Shown here one piece after another: positions 23,701 to 38,700 of a stretch of 64,000 nucleotides of DNA (the first letter of the stretch is position 1; every line of letters starts with the position of its first letter). The stretch is from Macrosoma leucophasiata (lineage: Eukaryota; Arthropoda; Insecta; Lepidoptera; Hedylidae). Below the pieces are notes generated by a model that was given only the letters and a program-made list of their open reading frames with translations, was not told the DNA's origin and did not search any database. Both the position numbers and the translations under genes were made by a program. The DNA is taken from NCBI GenBank assembly GCA_036365455.1, contig JAWQUS010000023.1, positions 4,960,001 through 5,024,000 on the forward strand, read 5' to 3'.

Positions 23701-26700
23701 GGAGAACCGGGGAGACAAGCTGGCTGGACCTATGGAGTGAGATCCGGCACCTGCCTATATTCAACATCTCATATTATTGAATCCTTCTTTAGGCAGGCGG
23801 TGACTCGCCTCTCCTTGGTGGGCCCCCCAAACAGCCAACCTTCGGGTCGACGGGGGGCAACACTGGAGGGGCTGTCGAGAGGTGCAGCACCGGTTTCACC
23901 ATCACAAGCGAGTAGTATCAAGCTCGAAGCGGATTTCCCCGCTATTATGCCATTCTATCCCCGAGTGTAAATTTTTGTTAATCTATGTTCTTTTGCCTAC
24001 GCAGATTACTACTAATCTAAGAGGAAAGAGTAGTAAAAAAACCTGAAAAATAATAGGCGACAAGGCTTCCGGATAGTTTTTGGCAAGATACATTTCTACT
24101 GCCTTATTATTTTTTATGTAGGTAAGTTTATTTATTTATCAAAAACATCATTATCATAACAGGAGCACCCAATGCGATAACGTGCGAAGTTGTATTTGAC
24201 ATTAAACAAAATATGGAAACCTGATTTCTTGTACTGTTGAGGATGTCTTCAGATGGAATGATATATGTATAAATCCCATTTCCTAGTTTGTCCGGACATG
24301 TTTAATCTTTGAGAAAAGAAAATCTTCTCGATACTGCAGATTATTCAAAATGAAAGTAATAGCTAAGTGGGATCATAAAAGTGACCTATCCAAAGAAAAT
24401 CAATTGTATTTTACCTTGAAAGCAAGTATTTTGCCTACAGGAGAGTCTGTAACACTCTTCACCGTTGCCAGTGAAGCCCGCTGGACACGACCCGCATCGG
24501 TATCCACCGTTAGGCATATCCTGGCATTGCACACCTAGAAAATGTATTTCATTTTTAATTACTGCTTTCACTCACATGTGTTATTGCGAAAAAATAAGAA
24601 TAAGACAACTTACGTCCTCCAAAACAAGGGTTGGAGCTGCACGGAGAGTGGCATGTTTGACCGTCACTGGTCTGTCTCCCGGGACATCTCTCACAACGAT
24701 ACCCTTGATCGATGTCCACGCATGACTCCGCTGAAAAAAAATAACTATCAATGTCGCTCTGTCCGAAATAGTGTCTGTCCATAATATCTTTCAAATCGAC
24801 GAGAATAACTATTGAAATAACGTTACCCCGATCACTTAATGCTTATCATCTAACTCAGAGGTTCCCAAACTATTTTTTCTTGTAGACCCCTTTCAATTTT
24901 TTTCTGGTTTCCGTAGATCCCCTCCTTGCTACATTTATATATCACATTCCCATATTTCCAAATTTTATTCACGCCTACGTAGACCCCCATCGAGTCCCAT
25001 GGACCCCTGGGGGTCTATATGGACCACTTTGGGAATCACTGATCTAACTATTGTCCTAATGATTAAAGAAGGATTGTGTTTTATTTCACAAAATCCAATT
25101 TGTCAACTTTACCCATTCCGCCCCATGTTGTCGCATTTCAATTTAAGCTACCACGTATTTAGCATGTACATGACATAGATTATCATGAAGTGAATTACTT
25201 TAAAGGCCTCATCTTCATCATCGGGTACTGCCTAACTTGTCGTTGTTCTCCATTACACCTAGGCACGAGTTGGGCGTCATGCCTATTACATAAATACGAT
25301 AAATATAAATAAATACGATTACACTCAGAGCCCCACAGTAGGTATAAACCTGTGTCGTGGATGCCGTTTTAAACAAACAACACATACACAAACACCCAGA
25401 CCCGAAACAAACATCTGTAGGCCATACAAATATTTGTCCCGGTGCGGGGAACGAACCCGCGACCCTTCGAATCAAACGGTCAACTCACACCGCTGGACCA
25501 ACCGGGTCGTCTAATATGAGGCTCATAAACGGCCAGACAGACAAGCTGACGGGCCACCTGATTGAAAGTGGTCACCGCCGCCTATGAACATTTGCAACAT
25601 CAGGGGAACTGCCTGCCAGCCTCAGAGGGAAGTTCGTTCCACAAATGTATGTAATACCTATAATTACCTTTTATGTATAAAATGTATAAAATAAATATAT
25701 ATAATATAGTAAAATATATATAACGAGAATAGGTAATGAGGTAGTGCCTACGCCGTCGTTCTGACACTGAATCTCTACCATCAGAAAGAACTGTTGCAAA
25801 GGCTGTTAACTACCAATATATAATGGCAACCCATTATACGTCCCACTGCTGGACACGAGTCTCTCCCCTTTTTGGGGGAGGCTTGGAGCTTTCTCCATCA
25901 CGCTGCTCCAATGCGGGTTGGTTGAAATACGGTTTAGTGGCCAACCCGCTGTCGGATGTTTTCAAACCGCCCATAAGGCCTCCGACAAGGTTTAACGACT
26001 GCTATCTATCGATAACAACCGGGACCGACGGCTTAACGTGCCCTCCGAAGCACCGCATTTTAATTTGCCACTAGCGGTCACCCATCACACACCCGACCGC
26101 GCCCGTAATGCTTAACCGAGTAGATCGCTTACGATCTACACCAGCCGCGGGGCCATGCGCGCTTCAACTACCATTATAATTAAACTTACTTTGCGAACAA
26201 GGTCTTCGGTTGCATTCTATGGGTCTACATCGCTTGCCATCCCCTTCCATGGCGTGCGGACACGACCCACACTCGATGCCCGTCGCCGTGTTATGACATT
26301 CCACTCCTGCGTGAGGTTACGTGAAACAATTTCATACAAATATACATTCTTTAGCTTCTCTTTTCTTCTGTACAAGTTTCTCCAAAATATAAATAACATT
26401 TACAATCAGGCATATTATTTTATAGTAAACTGAGATTGTTAAAAGAAATGAAGTGGAAAATAAAGAGTTCACATCGATGGTAAATAATACTGTAGCCTTT
26501 AAACATCAACATAAAAGCAGATATTTCAATATAGATACGTTACCACCCCTGAAGTCTAAGTTATAACTCTGTGCCAGAAATTACAGAGCCGTACATTACC
26601 ATGACCGTAACGCGATAGCGCTGAACACCACCATTTAGCGCCCAGTAGATAAGTAATAGAGGAGGTTCTTCGACGCGTGAAACAGAAACGTGAGCTTTTG

Positions 26701-29700
26701 CAGACCGTCAAACAACGAAAAGTGGCCTACCTCGGACATGTACTGAGACATGATAGGTACGAGTTGCTACAACTGATTACGATGGAAAAAATCGCGAGTA
26801 AAAGACGAGTTGGACGAAGAAAGAAATCTTGGTTACGTAACATCCGAGAGTGGACAGGAATAGCAAGTGCAGCCGAGTTTTTTCGTCTCGCCAGAAACTG
26901 GAAACAATATGCCATATTGACCGCCAACCTTCGCTAGTCGGAGAGGCACTCCAAGAAGAAGAAGATAAGTAATGCGGTGGTGCCTACGCCCACGATCACT
27001 GGAGCTCTCGACTAGTAACATTTCCTACTTACGAGTTTATACAGTTCTCATCAAGAAATAATGCACATCGAGTCTATGAAAGTGACAATCGGCTAGTTTC
27101 GGTTTCATAGAGCGCTATCTCTGCTGCGCACTGCCTACGTAAGCACTGATAGTCCGGTATTGGTCAAAACTTGATCAAAATGGTGGACAAACGTCATATT
27201 GGTAAGGTGCGAAAAAGATAACGCTCTACAGACCCGAAATAAGCCGAAGTCTCCTTTCTGAGGTTGATGTGCAATATTTCTTGTTGAATACTGTAATATG
27301 TTATTAACTGACATGTCATTTAAATTTTATTTTCTTACCAAGCACGTCCGATTATCATCTCAAAGAGCGCCAGTCAGTTAGGCACATCACACCTTTTTAT
27401 GTTAAGGAGGTGGCAAATAAGAATGCAGTACACATGGATGATAAACAAGTGACAGCTGCAGACTATAGATATCTACATAAAACGAGAAATCAAATCACAA
27501 TTAGCTCATGGCTCACGTTTTGCACCAGTGATAGAAATTACCGAGCCATAAAAGCATCAAATCCTATCAAATAATTAACCACTATCCTGCTAGAACCCAA
27601 ATTCTCAATAATTCCGTTGATGTTAGAAAAGCAACGAAACATAAAATTTATGAATTTTCTTCCTTAATTGCCAAAAACTGGACTATTTAGGACTAGCTGA
27701 CCCGGCGAACTTCGTATTGCCTCACAGTGAAATAATGTATCAAAGGTTTGATAGATACGGACTATTTGTATGGAAAAATGAAATTGTGGTTTTTACTATT
27801 TCCCTTCAACTTCTTCATATTTTGTTACCTTTTAAACCTTTCCTGGACTCCCAAAAATCATTCAAAACCAAAATAAGACAAACCGGTGCAGCCGTTCTCA
27901 AGTTTTAGCGAGACTAACGAACAGCAATTGATTTTTATATATATAGATATATAGATTACCTCGTGTTGCAATTTCACTTTCTACAGCATCATATTTAAGC
28001 ACAGACTTGAATAATCCAACTTTATAATACCTATTCTCTAACAACGCAGATGTTAAGTAGTGACGTCATTATGACAGCGGCAGCAACAATATTACTCTAG
28101 TATCTCAATGGTGAAAGTGAGTAATAAAACAACATAATTGATTGAACACAGCAATCCAAGAATGTATTGGTCCTACTCAATTGGTGTATAGTCAGTATGT
28201 ATAGTACCCATGTCGTGCTGGATGTGTCTGTGTATATACTGGTCCTTCTAGTGAAATGAAGAGACTCTTCAGCAATTTTATAATAATTAAATGTACCTAT
28301 ATTGTTTTATTGAATGCTGGCGGCAAACAAGCTTGCAGTTCACATTGATGTTAAGTGATGACTGCAGCCTTTAGACACTCACACAATGACCAGAGGTCAA
28401 AATGCAGATGCGCTGCCACTCCTGAGGCATTAGGTGTTATGCCTCTATGCCGGAAATTACAGGGCCGTACAACACTTAAATTTAATTGTAACTGAATTAA
28501 ATTAACATAAATGTCTTCTCTTTGTAATAATTAGATACATCTACCCATACTTACCAACAAACATAAAAGAGATGTTTATAAGTATTAAATTTTGTACATC
28601 TCCATTTAATTTTAATGAATCTACTTAAATATCGAAAACGATTAACATAACGACAAAGTAGCTCATTAAAACGGAATGAATAAATAAACAAATCCAGGTG
28701 AATAATATTAAGTGTCCTTTGAAGACACAAATTAAACATCTAGTAAATAATACAGAGTTTCGATTAGCCGCACTGTTATCATGCTATGAATAAATAATAA
28801 AATCAGATAGCCCGACTACACAAAGATTTAGTTTGGCATCTTGAACTGTATAAATAAGGAGAGCCAAGGCTAATCAAGCAACTTAAATTCAAATATGTAA
28901 TGTGGGCGAAACTCGAAACTCTGTACATATAATTGAAGGTACAAAGGGAGGTGAAATAAAACGCGACATTACTTACATTATATTTAATTCAAACCCACAC
29001 ATTGTATTAATGTTGCTTGATTTACCTTTAAGTACTAATATATTAATGATAAATGCATTGAAGGGTTAAATACAAAATAATGAAGATTAAACTTATATAG
29101 AAATGGTATGGTTAAAGTGACTAAAATTTACTGCATCCTTGATTGAATAAAACTTAGCGGTTGAACAAAAATATATCACTGTGGAATGATAAACATAGAA
29201 ATCAAGAAGTGGTAAATCAAGACTAACTTCTAAACTTTTCTGAAGTAGGTTGATAGCCTGTCTAAAGTAATTGATGACTCAAAGAAAATTAAATTTAAGG
29301 CTAGTCGAAATAACGACTGCTTTTGCTTACTTCCTCTTTTACACTAAGTAAAAGAGGAAGACAGACGGAGTATATGTCTGTAGTCCCAAATTTAATCTGA
29401 GGCTCCGGGAATTATATAAAAGTTATTTTTATCTTCTTCTTTTTATATTTCCATTTCCTTTGATTTGAAAAATCTCGATGACGCCAATAAAGTCGTAAAA
29501 ATGCATGAATGTATATTATCACAGTTCCAAGAAAATACATGAGTGAAAAAAAAATTTAAATGAGTAAAGAAAAATCTTGTATTTTATATCCACTATTAAA
29601 AAAGCATCGAAATAAAAAATAACGTGTAGGTACTCGTACCACAGAAGGCCTATTCCCAAAAAGAACTTTGGTCGAAGACAAAATGGAAACAATGTGGGCT

Positions 29701-32700
29701 GCTCAAATGTATAAACAAGCAACATAAAATACATTCGTGTCCATCATAGCAAAGATGTACTTAGTCATCCAAATAGTTCAGTTTTTTATGAACCTTAGCT
29801 AAAAACATTGTTTTTTTATGTAATGGAAGTGGCAAACAAGCATGCAGTTCCTATTGATGTTAAGTGATGACTGCAGCCTATAGACACCCACACAAAGGCC
29901 AAGGTCACAATGCAGATGCGTTACCACTCCTGAGGCCTAAGGTGTTATGCCTCTGTGCCGGAAATTACAGGACCGTACATGCCGTAAATGTTCAAAATAA
30001 TGTTCTGAAGTCCATTTTATTTGTCAACAACATTAAACTTATTCGTGAGTGAAAAACTTATATTTTCATTGATAACAGTGCCAATCAAGTTAACAATACA
30101 CGTCGAGCTTAGATCATTAGAACAAGGAAGAATCATATCTATTGTTTGTAGATATTTAATTCATAACTATCATGAATGACACCTACCACCTACTACACAA
30201 AATACCCACGTGGTGAATAACTAATCTTAACTCCCTAACTTAACGATATGGTATAAATGGTATAAACTTTGAAGTTTATCATATCGGTTGCATAACTATC
30301 AATTAGTCAATTTTAAAGATTAGTTGCTACGGAGCTCGCAGGCGTGGACACCACCGCATAAACCTAATCTATTTGCTGCTAAATGGTAGTGTTCAGTACT
30401 ATCGTGTTCCGGTCAGGTGGTAATTTCCAGCATAGAGGCCTAGAGGCATTACCTTAGGCTTCATGAGCGGCAACGCATAGCAATCTCTGGTTTAATTACT
30501 TACCACAAATGTAAACTGTATGCTTGTTTGCAACTTCATCACATATAGAAAACAATAGATGTCGTTCACAGGTCTCAGTAATATGTAGTTGCTCTCAAAC
30601 ATTAAAGTATTATTACTTCAAATCATTTTTTTTCTTTCGATATTTTCTTAAAAAAAAAATTTATTCGCATGTATTCTTGGAAGGATTTCGGGACATAGTT
30701 AAGGAAACGGAAATTATAGGCATACAAAGTCGCGGGCCATTTCTATTATTAAAAGATGCCATCTAGTATTATCATAAGTTTCTTCAGCTCATCTAACTTG
30801 TACCAGATTTCAATCAAGGAAGCAAATCATGAGTTGTAAATAATCAGTATTAGTAACCAGGATAGCATGAAGATCCTGAACATCTTTCCACGGGTGGTGC
30901 AGACATGCGACTGCAGCAGAGGCGGAGTTGATTCCTTAGGCTGTCAATGGTGCCTTTCTGGTCAGCCATCTCTCGACGAAGCAGTTCTATCGTCTGACGG
31001 AGCAGTTTCAGCTGGCGAATCACTTCATCTGGGAAAGAATGAATAGAATCAATTGATTTTATGATATGTGTAGTTTGACACTTACCTATTTATAGAAAAC
31101 CGTAAATAAATGAGAATAAATCATTTATTTTGTTCTCTCTTGGTATCAAAGATTATCAGTAGTTAATACGCGTAAGAAGTTTGGATTTATAGATTTGAGG
31201 ACCTATTATGCACACAATAATTTGCTGATTTCCTAAAATTATGGTTCAGTATCCAACAAGAAATATTGCTTATCGACTTAGGAAGGACACTTCGGATAAT
31301 TTCGGCTCTGTAGAGCGTTACCTCTTTTGCACTCTACCTATGTGACGTACCGGACTATCAGTGGTTACATAGGTAGGCAGTGTGCAGCAAAGGTAACGCT
31401 CTACGAAGTCCTATCCAGCTTGGAATGTAATTCGGAGTACATTAATCAGACAGACACTAAGCAGTACGCTGCTGCTTTGATGTAACATGATAATTAAGAA
31501 CACCCATCACGGAATATTGCACATCGAACTTTTGGAAGAGTAAATCACCTTCTCTTTCATAAGTTAAAATAAGTCTGTCTGATTAATGTACTCCAAATTA
31601 TAAGCTGGATGGGATTAATAATACATCATCTTCAAAGTATATTCACGGATGCCAATAACAAATAGTTACCAACCTATTTACATTGAGAATTTAAAAAATA
31701 CTATTAGAAGATCAATCTCGTGATTAAATGACTCAGTAGCCTGATTAACTGTACTGGGGTAACACCACATAATCGTACTTCTCCTGACTTCTTTATGAAT
31801 GGTACTACTGAGGTAGCCCATTCAGAAAATGAACCTGGCTTAAGAACCCCCTTCTGTCACCAAACGATCTATCTCTTTTTCTACTCTCTCTTTGATAGCA
31901 AATGGAACAGGACGTGCCTTATAAATATTTCACATCACGCTTACCATCACAAGACTCAATATCGGTCGAAGGTATATCCCCCCTCGAAGTAGTGGGCTGT
32001 GGTAACGTAGGCATAATATTAGGATCGATGTAGTTCGTTCTGTAGTCATCTCCTTGCATTTCTTCCTCTCTTTTCCTCCGTTCTTCCTTCTCTCTGTACT
32101 CTTTCACTTCTTCCACGTCAGATCCGTCGGCTGTTACAAAAGTCGGTGGTTTCATTTCGTCTTGATGGTTGCAACTTAAAGAATCTAGGGCTGCCCTTTC
32201 GCTTCCATAAACTTCTACTGGAGCGTTTTCTTCGTGGTACTGTGAATAGAAACAAAATATTATAGTTAAAAATAAACGCAACTTCACGCCTGTAATCACC
32301 GAAAGGATAGGCAGAAGTGGAAATGTATGTATTCAAGCATATATGCAAACGCCCATGATTCGCATGATTTCGTTTTGGCCCATGTATCAGGTGGCGAGCG
32401 TGTTGACATCTCCGGGCATAATACCAAACGCCGAGGTACTGGGAAACTTCCAGAAAATAGTTAAATTCCAATAGAACCAAAGACAAAGGATTTTACATCG
32501 TTATCTCTGATAGTTCCCAATCCGGGAATCGAACCCAGGAAGTAGTAGTGGCCTGCTACCACTACACTATTGAGGCAGTTAAAAGGAAAGGTAAAGATTC
32601 TCAGATTACATTTTTTTTATTTGAAAGCATAAACCTACATACATATATATATGTTAATTGTCACCAAGTCGGGATCTGATGCGACCATGTCTCAATTCTA

Positions 32701-35700
32701 TATGTTATCACTGGTCAAAGATACATTAAGGTAAATTAGACGAATCTAACAAAGCTTTCCGAATGAGCTTACCTCATAAACTTACCAATTTCAATTTCTG
32801 ACTAGCCAGCATAGTTAGAACATCGTGTCGGCCAGACATGGCATGCCAATGCAGCGCTGTGCAGCCAATGTACAGCTTGACTCTCTCGTGCGAAGCCACC
32901 AGGAGAAGAGTTCCTCGGGGGTGAGAGCTGAGACTCCATGAAATGGACTTCAGGTGCCCTCCATGCAGGCTCTCCAAGTACACTAAAATAAATTTAATCA
33001 ATGTTTACTAAATTTGCGGATTTTCTCGCGTATACAACACTCCCAAACTTCTTCTATACCCGACGGTCGCTTTCCAGCTACCGTGGTCACGGGCAGACTG
33101 GAATAGTATAAAAGAAGTTTGGGAGTGTTGTATACGCGAGAAAATCCGCAAAAACGTCAATGTTTACTAGTGATAGAGTCTATTGAGATACATTGTATCC
33201 AACTCAAAAGACATGATTTATAATCAAACCAAGAAAATTAACCTGATCAAAATGATTTCAGATTTCAGACTTTTATCAGCCCAGGAATTAATTAATCTTG
33301 AAAGTTGTTTAAAATCAGCACTTTATAAAATCAATTACAGAAATTTAATTATGTTCTTGCATATGACAGGGAATTGATTACACAATGCCCTGAATGAATA
33401 TCACAAAATTCATCCCGGCTATCATCCCTCAAAAAACGTCACGATAATGGTCATTCAATTTTCATAATACTTGAAACATCTTGAAAATTGATCAGTGGAA
33501 ATTTTGATGAAATTATAACTTGATTGATTAGATTCTGGGCACCATAATTAATTTCACTTAAGCTCACGATCCATCGATGCAGGAAATTATAAAAGTTTGG
33601 ATAAAACCTAAAGGCTATCAACAAAAAATATATTTTTATATTTTTTTAAAGAAAAATGGAAAGAAAAATTTGACTTCAGGCGAGACTCGAACTCGCGACC
33701 TACTGGGAATCTAGTCCAGCCGCTCTTCCAATTTTGGTAAGTTGGTAATAGATGGCGCTGCTGCTACCATAAAGCAATGCAATAGATGTGAAGGAAAGAT
33801 TTGACAAATCGGGCAGGGCTTCAGTAGCTCAATTGGAAGAGCGGCTGGACTAGATTCCCAGTAGGTCGCGAGTTCGAGTCTCGCCTGAAGTCAAATTTTT
33901 CTTTCTATTTTTCTTTAAAAAACGATAAATATATTTCACAAGCATGTGTTAATGCGAAATAATATAAAAACAAAAAATATATTCTAAGCAATTTTACTGC
34001 TGGTAGAGTCCCAGTGTAGGGACTCTAGGGAGTAGACAGCACCGCATTATTTTATCTATTTGTCATCAAATGGTAGTGTTCAGCAGAGATACATAACAAC
34101 CAAGGTCTCAGGAGTGGCGACGCATCTGCATTTTGACCTCTGTTTTTTGTCTAGATGTCTATAGGCTGCAGTCATCACTCAGCATCCAGGTGTTTCCCAC
34201 CTTTGTTACATAAAAAAATAAGATAAAAGAGTGCCAGGCATATTCCACTATTCGAAAGTGCTTTGGTACTATTGATCAATAGAATATACCTGGCGCTTTC
34301 ATGGTATAAAAATGTAAGAAAGTAAATAACTCAACATTCAAACGTGAGACTTCATAATGCAAGTTCAGGAACGTAATATACAAATTCTAAATTTGAATAC
34401 AACGTAGCACTTAAAATCGCGCATTCATCGTCGCTACACGTGTCAACTTTCCATTCACAGTTTTATTACTCTCATGCACTTTTCTGTTGTAAAATACAAA
34501 TTTCGTGATGTAGCTGTAGCGTAACACAGTTTCTATTGTGTGACTCGGAAAGTTTTCTGTTAGGATCTAGGCGATAGTATAATAAAAATATATGACTATG
34601 ATGATGTGAAACGTCTTAGACAAAAATAGGGCATCAGGCGTCAAATATAAGGCGTTTTTTCGCCTCAGTAGCAAACCACTATGACTGTGTGTCTTGGGTT
34701 CGATTCCCCTGTCGGAGATTAACAGAGACAACTGTGTAAAATCATTTATCTCTGGTTCTATTTTGATTTTTCTATTTTCTGAAAGTTTCTCGAAGTACTG
34801 GGAAACTTTCAGAAAACACACGCACACGCACACGCACACGCACACGCACACGCACTCGCACACGAACACGCACACGCACACGCATACGCACACGCAAACG
34901 CACACGCACACGCACACGCACAAGCACAAGCACACGCACACGCACACACGCACGCATACGCACGCACACTCACTCGCACTCGCACTCGCAGACCTACTCG
35001 CACACGCACACCTACACGCACACGCACACGCACAAGCAAAACGCACATGAACTCGCACTCGCACTCGCCCACGCACACGCACTCGCACTCTCACACGCAC
35101 ACGCACTCACTTACTAAATGCCTCAACTTCGGTCAACTCACGAGAAAAATCTGACAACGGATTTCATATTGTTCATGGCTGATATCGGCCAACTTTGGCT
35201 CAAGTACTCATGAATGTGATCGAGAGTTGCAGTAATATTCAACTTTGATGGTATTTAATAGTACTGCAGTTTACAGTAGGCAGCTTTTTAGGAAAGCATA
35301 TCCCGTGGATTTGAAAAGAGCTTCTTTGATAATAGGCCGTATGAATATCTATCCGTGTGAAGTACTCGTACTTATTATTATTGTAATAAAAGTTAAAGCA
35401 TCTGTCTGTCTGTTTTTGTTTTGGTTTTTTGTCCATTGAACCGTTCTCGATAAGATTTGACTTACCGAGATTACGGCCATTATAATCATAACTAATGTAA
35501 ACTTAATAAGGTAGCACCTACGTTATAAAGGTGCTTGTAAACGGGCTAGTTTTTGGACAATTTCTTGCTGCAATTATGTAGCCGGTTAAATCGTTCAACA
35601 CAGTGAAATAATTACGGCAATCTTCTGTGTAGCCCGGCGATATTGCCAAGATATTTCATATACCTATAGTTGCAATTATTTTAGCCGGCTAGATTGCAAA

Positions 35701-38700
35701 TTATTTAATCTCACCTTTATTACTTTTGCGGTTATAATACAAAGATACAGAATTATCATCGGTTCCCTTAGCATGCAGTAACTCTTCACGTCGGGTGCTC
35801 TTCCCGTGCGGACCTCGGACCACGATGGCGATCTCGCCGTCATCCCGGGTGGACGCGGCGGCTGCTACCACGTCGTTTGTTGCTTCTGAAACAGTCAAAT
35901 ATAGTGAATCATTGGTAAAAGAGAGATTTGTTTGATTATTAGATCATACTGATCTTTGGAAGTGCCCATCATATTTAGTAGCTCTCCTCAGGAGGAAGGG
36001 GTGAAAATCAGAGACGACTAATATAAATTCTTATAAAAATGTATCTGAATCACGCTACAGACACATTCAAGCCATGAAGTGCCCTATTTATCGTGTTCCT
36101 CCCAAAAAATTACAACCGACAGCACTCCAAACTCTTTGTAGAACCAAGCCTAGTTACATTTGAAAATAGGGTTATCATTTTCTCTGTTTGAACATTCGCA
36201 TTACCGGAACCAGCGTCGAATATAGCTAATATTAGTCGAGGTGTCATTCGCCAACCCGACCCCAGCCTACTCGGATCAGCCACGGTTCTGATTTATGAAA
36301 CTTGTTGCAAGAAATGGTCTTTCATGTATTTTATGTCAGAGTCCACAATCCAGTCTGAGGCTGCAGGTTTGTGAAGAACCACAGAGCCACACGGGCCGTT
36401 ACGTGCCAATCCGATTCTGACTGGAACTACCAATAAGGTCATTAATTGTATTTTTATCAAAGGACTTTTGATAATGACACATTACACTGCACAACTTAGG
36501 GCCGTCGTTATGAAATCCAAATAGAAGGTGAACACGGCCACGGGAGCAGATTGATGAAGAACAACGGTTCGGATACTGCAACTAACCTGAACTTAAAGAA
36601 CTGAATCTTTGCTTTAAGTAATTTGATAAAGATCTATCCTGGACTTAGAAGATCTAGGGATTCGAATAGAATTTCGGTTTCAAAAGATCGCGAATGGAGT
36701 TTCTATGTTAATAAAATGAGTCAGTTTAAATCCTGAGACCACGACATAGGACATTTTATGCTAAAACCAAAAAACACGCAGACGGAGTAACGACAAACGG
36801 CTAATTAATAACAAAACAAAAAAAAATCGGCATACAAAAATAGCATGTGGTAAACGAGAAGAAATTGTAACCGAGATGTCATAGTTCACAGCGATATTAC
36901 GTTGAATAGAATTCGTGAATCGTAGATAAGCGTGCTTCAACCTAATGAACCGAGAGATACCCGCAACTGATACGATGTTGCTAAATCGATACTGGGAGTT
37001 TCACAATTATAATTATTTGGATACTCAAATACATTTCTCCGGTAGCTGAATAGTATTAGAAAACGTCGGCACCAAATTTTAATCTTCGATAGAAAATTAA
37101 ACCTGGGTTGCACCACGATATTTGTTAAAGTTATTGACACATTTTACATCCTTGTCTAACTTTAAAAAATCTGTTGAAGTTAGAGAAGGATGTGAAATAA
37201 ACTTTAACATCATAACTTTAACATCTTGGTGCAAAACCTGCAGCCGCGTTTCGAATTTTTATACGTCATTTAACACTTGTTATCCCCGAAAGGTAGAATG
37301 TCAACTGAACATTTTCAGTTTTTAAGTTGGTAGATTTTTTTTTGTTGAAAACGTTTTTTTAATTTTATAGCACTTACCTAAAGTTGATTTATTTTCAAAA
37401 TGCAACACATCACCTTTAGTGAGCTCGGTTATTTGTAAGAAAGTTATGACAAACCAGTAGGTAAGTAAACATTGCTGCCTATAGGTCTTTGCCTCTGTGA
37501 TCGCAAATACGGAGCCAAACATGACCATCTACCCAGAGCACGTTACTTAGGGTTTCGTTAAAACAGCTAAATTATTGCAAATTAAATCGATAGTGTTTGA
37601 AAAATTAAGAAAAACTGAACTCCCTAAAAATCTATTCAACTATAAAATAGGTAAAGAAAATCGTACAATAGTTTTAAGTATGATCTTGTAACCGTTTCAG
37701 TGTTAACCTAACTCCATCCATATTTTTGTGTTGCTATTTTATGTAGCTATGACGCAACGTGCAGTTATTCTGGACTGTGGTGACACGAAACTGTTTGACT
37801 CACAATTTTCCTTTTAATCTACCGTTGAGTGATGCATTTAGATGTTCCCGTGTTAGCTTGTTAGCTTCGCCGCTAATATTCAATTTTAACTATGCAACTA
37901 ATTCAGTAGTGTTGTTTACTTTATATTATTATGTTTGAAAGAAAAGAAGAAAAAAGTTTTTATTTCGAGTAAGATTTTACAACCATTTTCGAAAAGTCAT
38001 TAAAAATGAATAAAATTACCTAGAGTTAATAACTATTACATAAAGTAAAAGCAAGACAGACATTAGTTAAATGAAAATACAGAATAAAAAAAATCTGTTA
38101 AAGCATCATAAAATCCAATTCCTTACTTCCAAAAACGAAAAAGTTAAGAAGAAAAAAAAAATATTCATCAAAATCAAAATTTAAGTTATTCACTTAGCAG
38201 AGTTCCAAGTGCAGTCACTACTGAGAAGAACTTCGCTTCCGAACAAACTCAATAGGAGCTCTTTTAAACTTTCAACTTATGTCTAATACAGATAGTCATT
38301 AAAATCGAATAATATAAACGTCTTTATAAAAGTACAAATCAACAAATATGCACCATAATGAAATGTAGCACCAGAAGACCAGAACAGAACAGTCCCCACC
38401 ATCAGCACCCGTTCACGAGTATGACGCATGTAGCAGCCATTGCTCTCCTCGACCATTTTAGAGGGAAGTGAGCAACCCGTCACTTTTAACATTAATGTTA
38501 ACTCTCTTAAACTTTTTGGCTTAACACTGTTCATGACCGCTTAGGTTGCATTGACTAGCCTGGGTTGTAACACGATATTGTTAAAGTTGAACTAATTGTA
38601 ACATTTTACATCCTTCTCTAACTTTAACAGATTTCTTTAAGTTAGAGAAGAATGTGAAATGTAACAATAACTTTAACTTCAACAAAATGTTTTAAACAAA

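Noticed and set aside
34567..35106. Long open frames of alternating Arg-Val, Cys-Ala or His-Thr
   Set aside because: Produced by the CACACG microsatellite.
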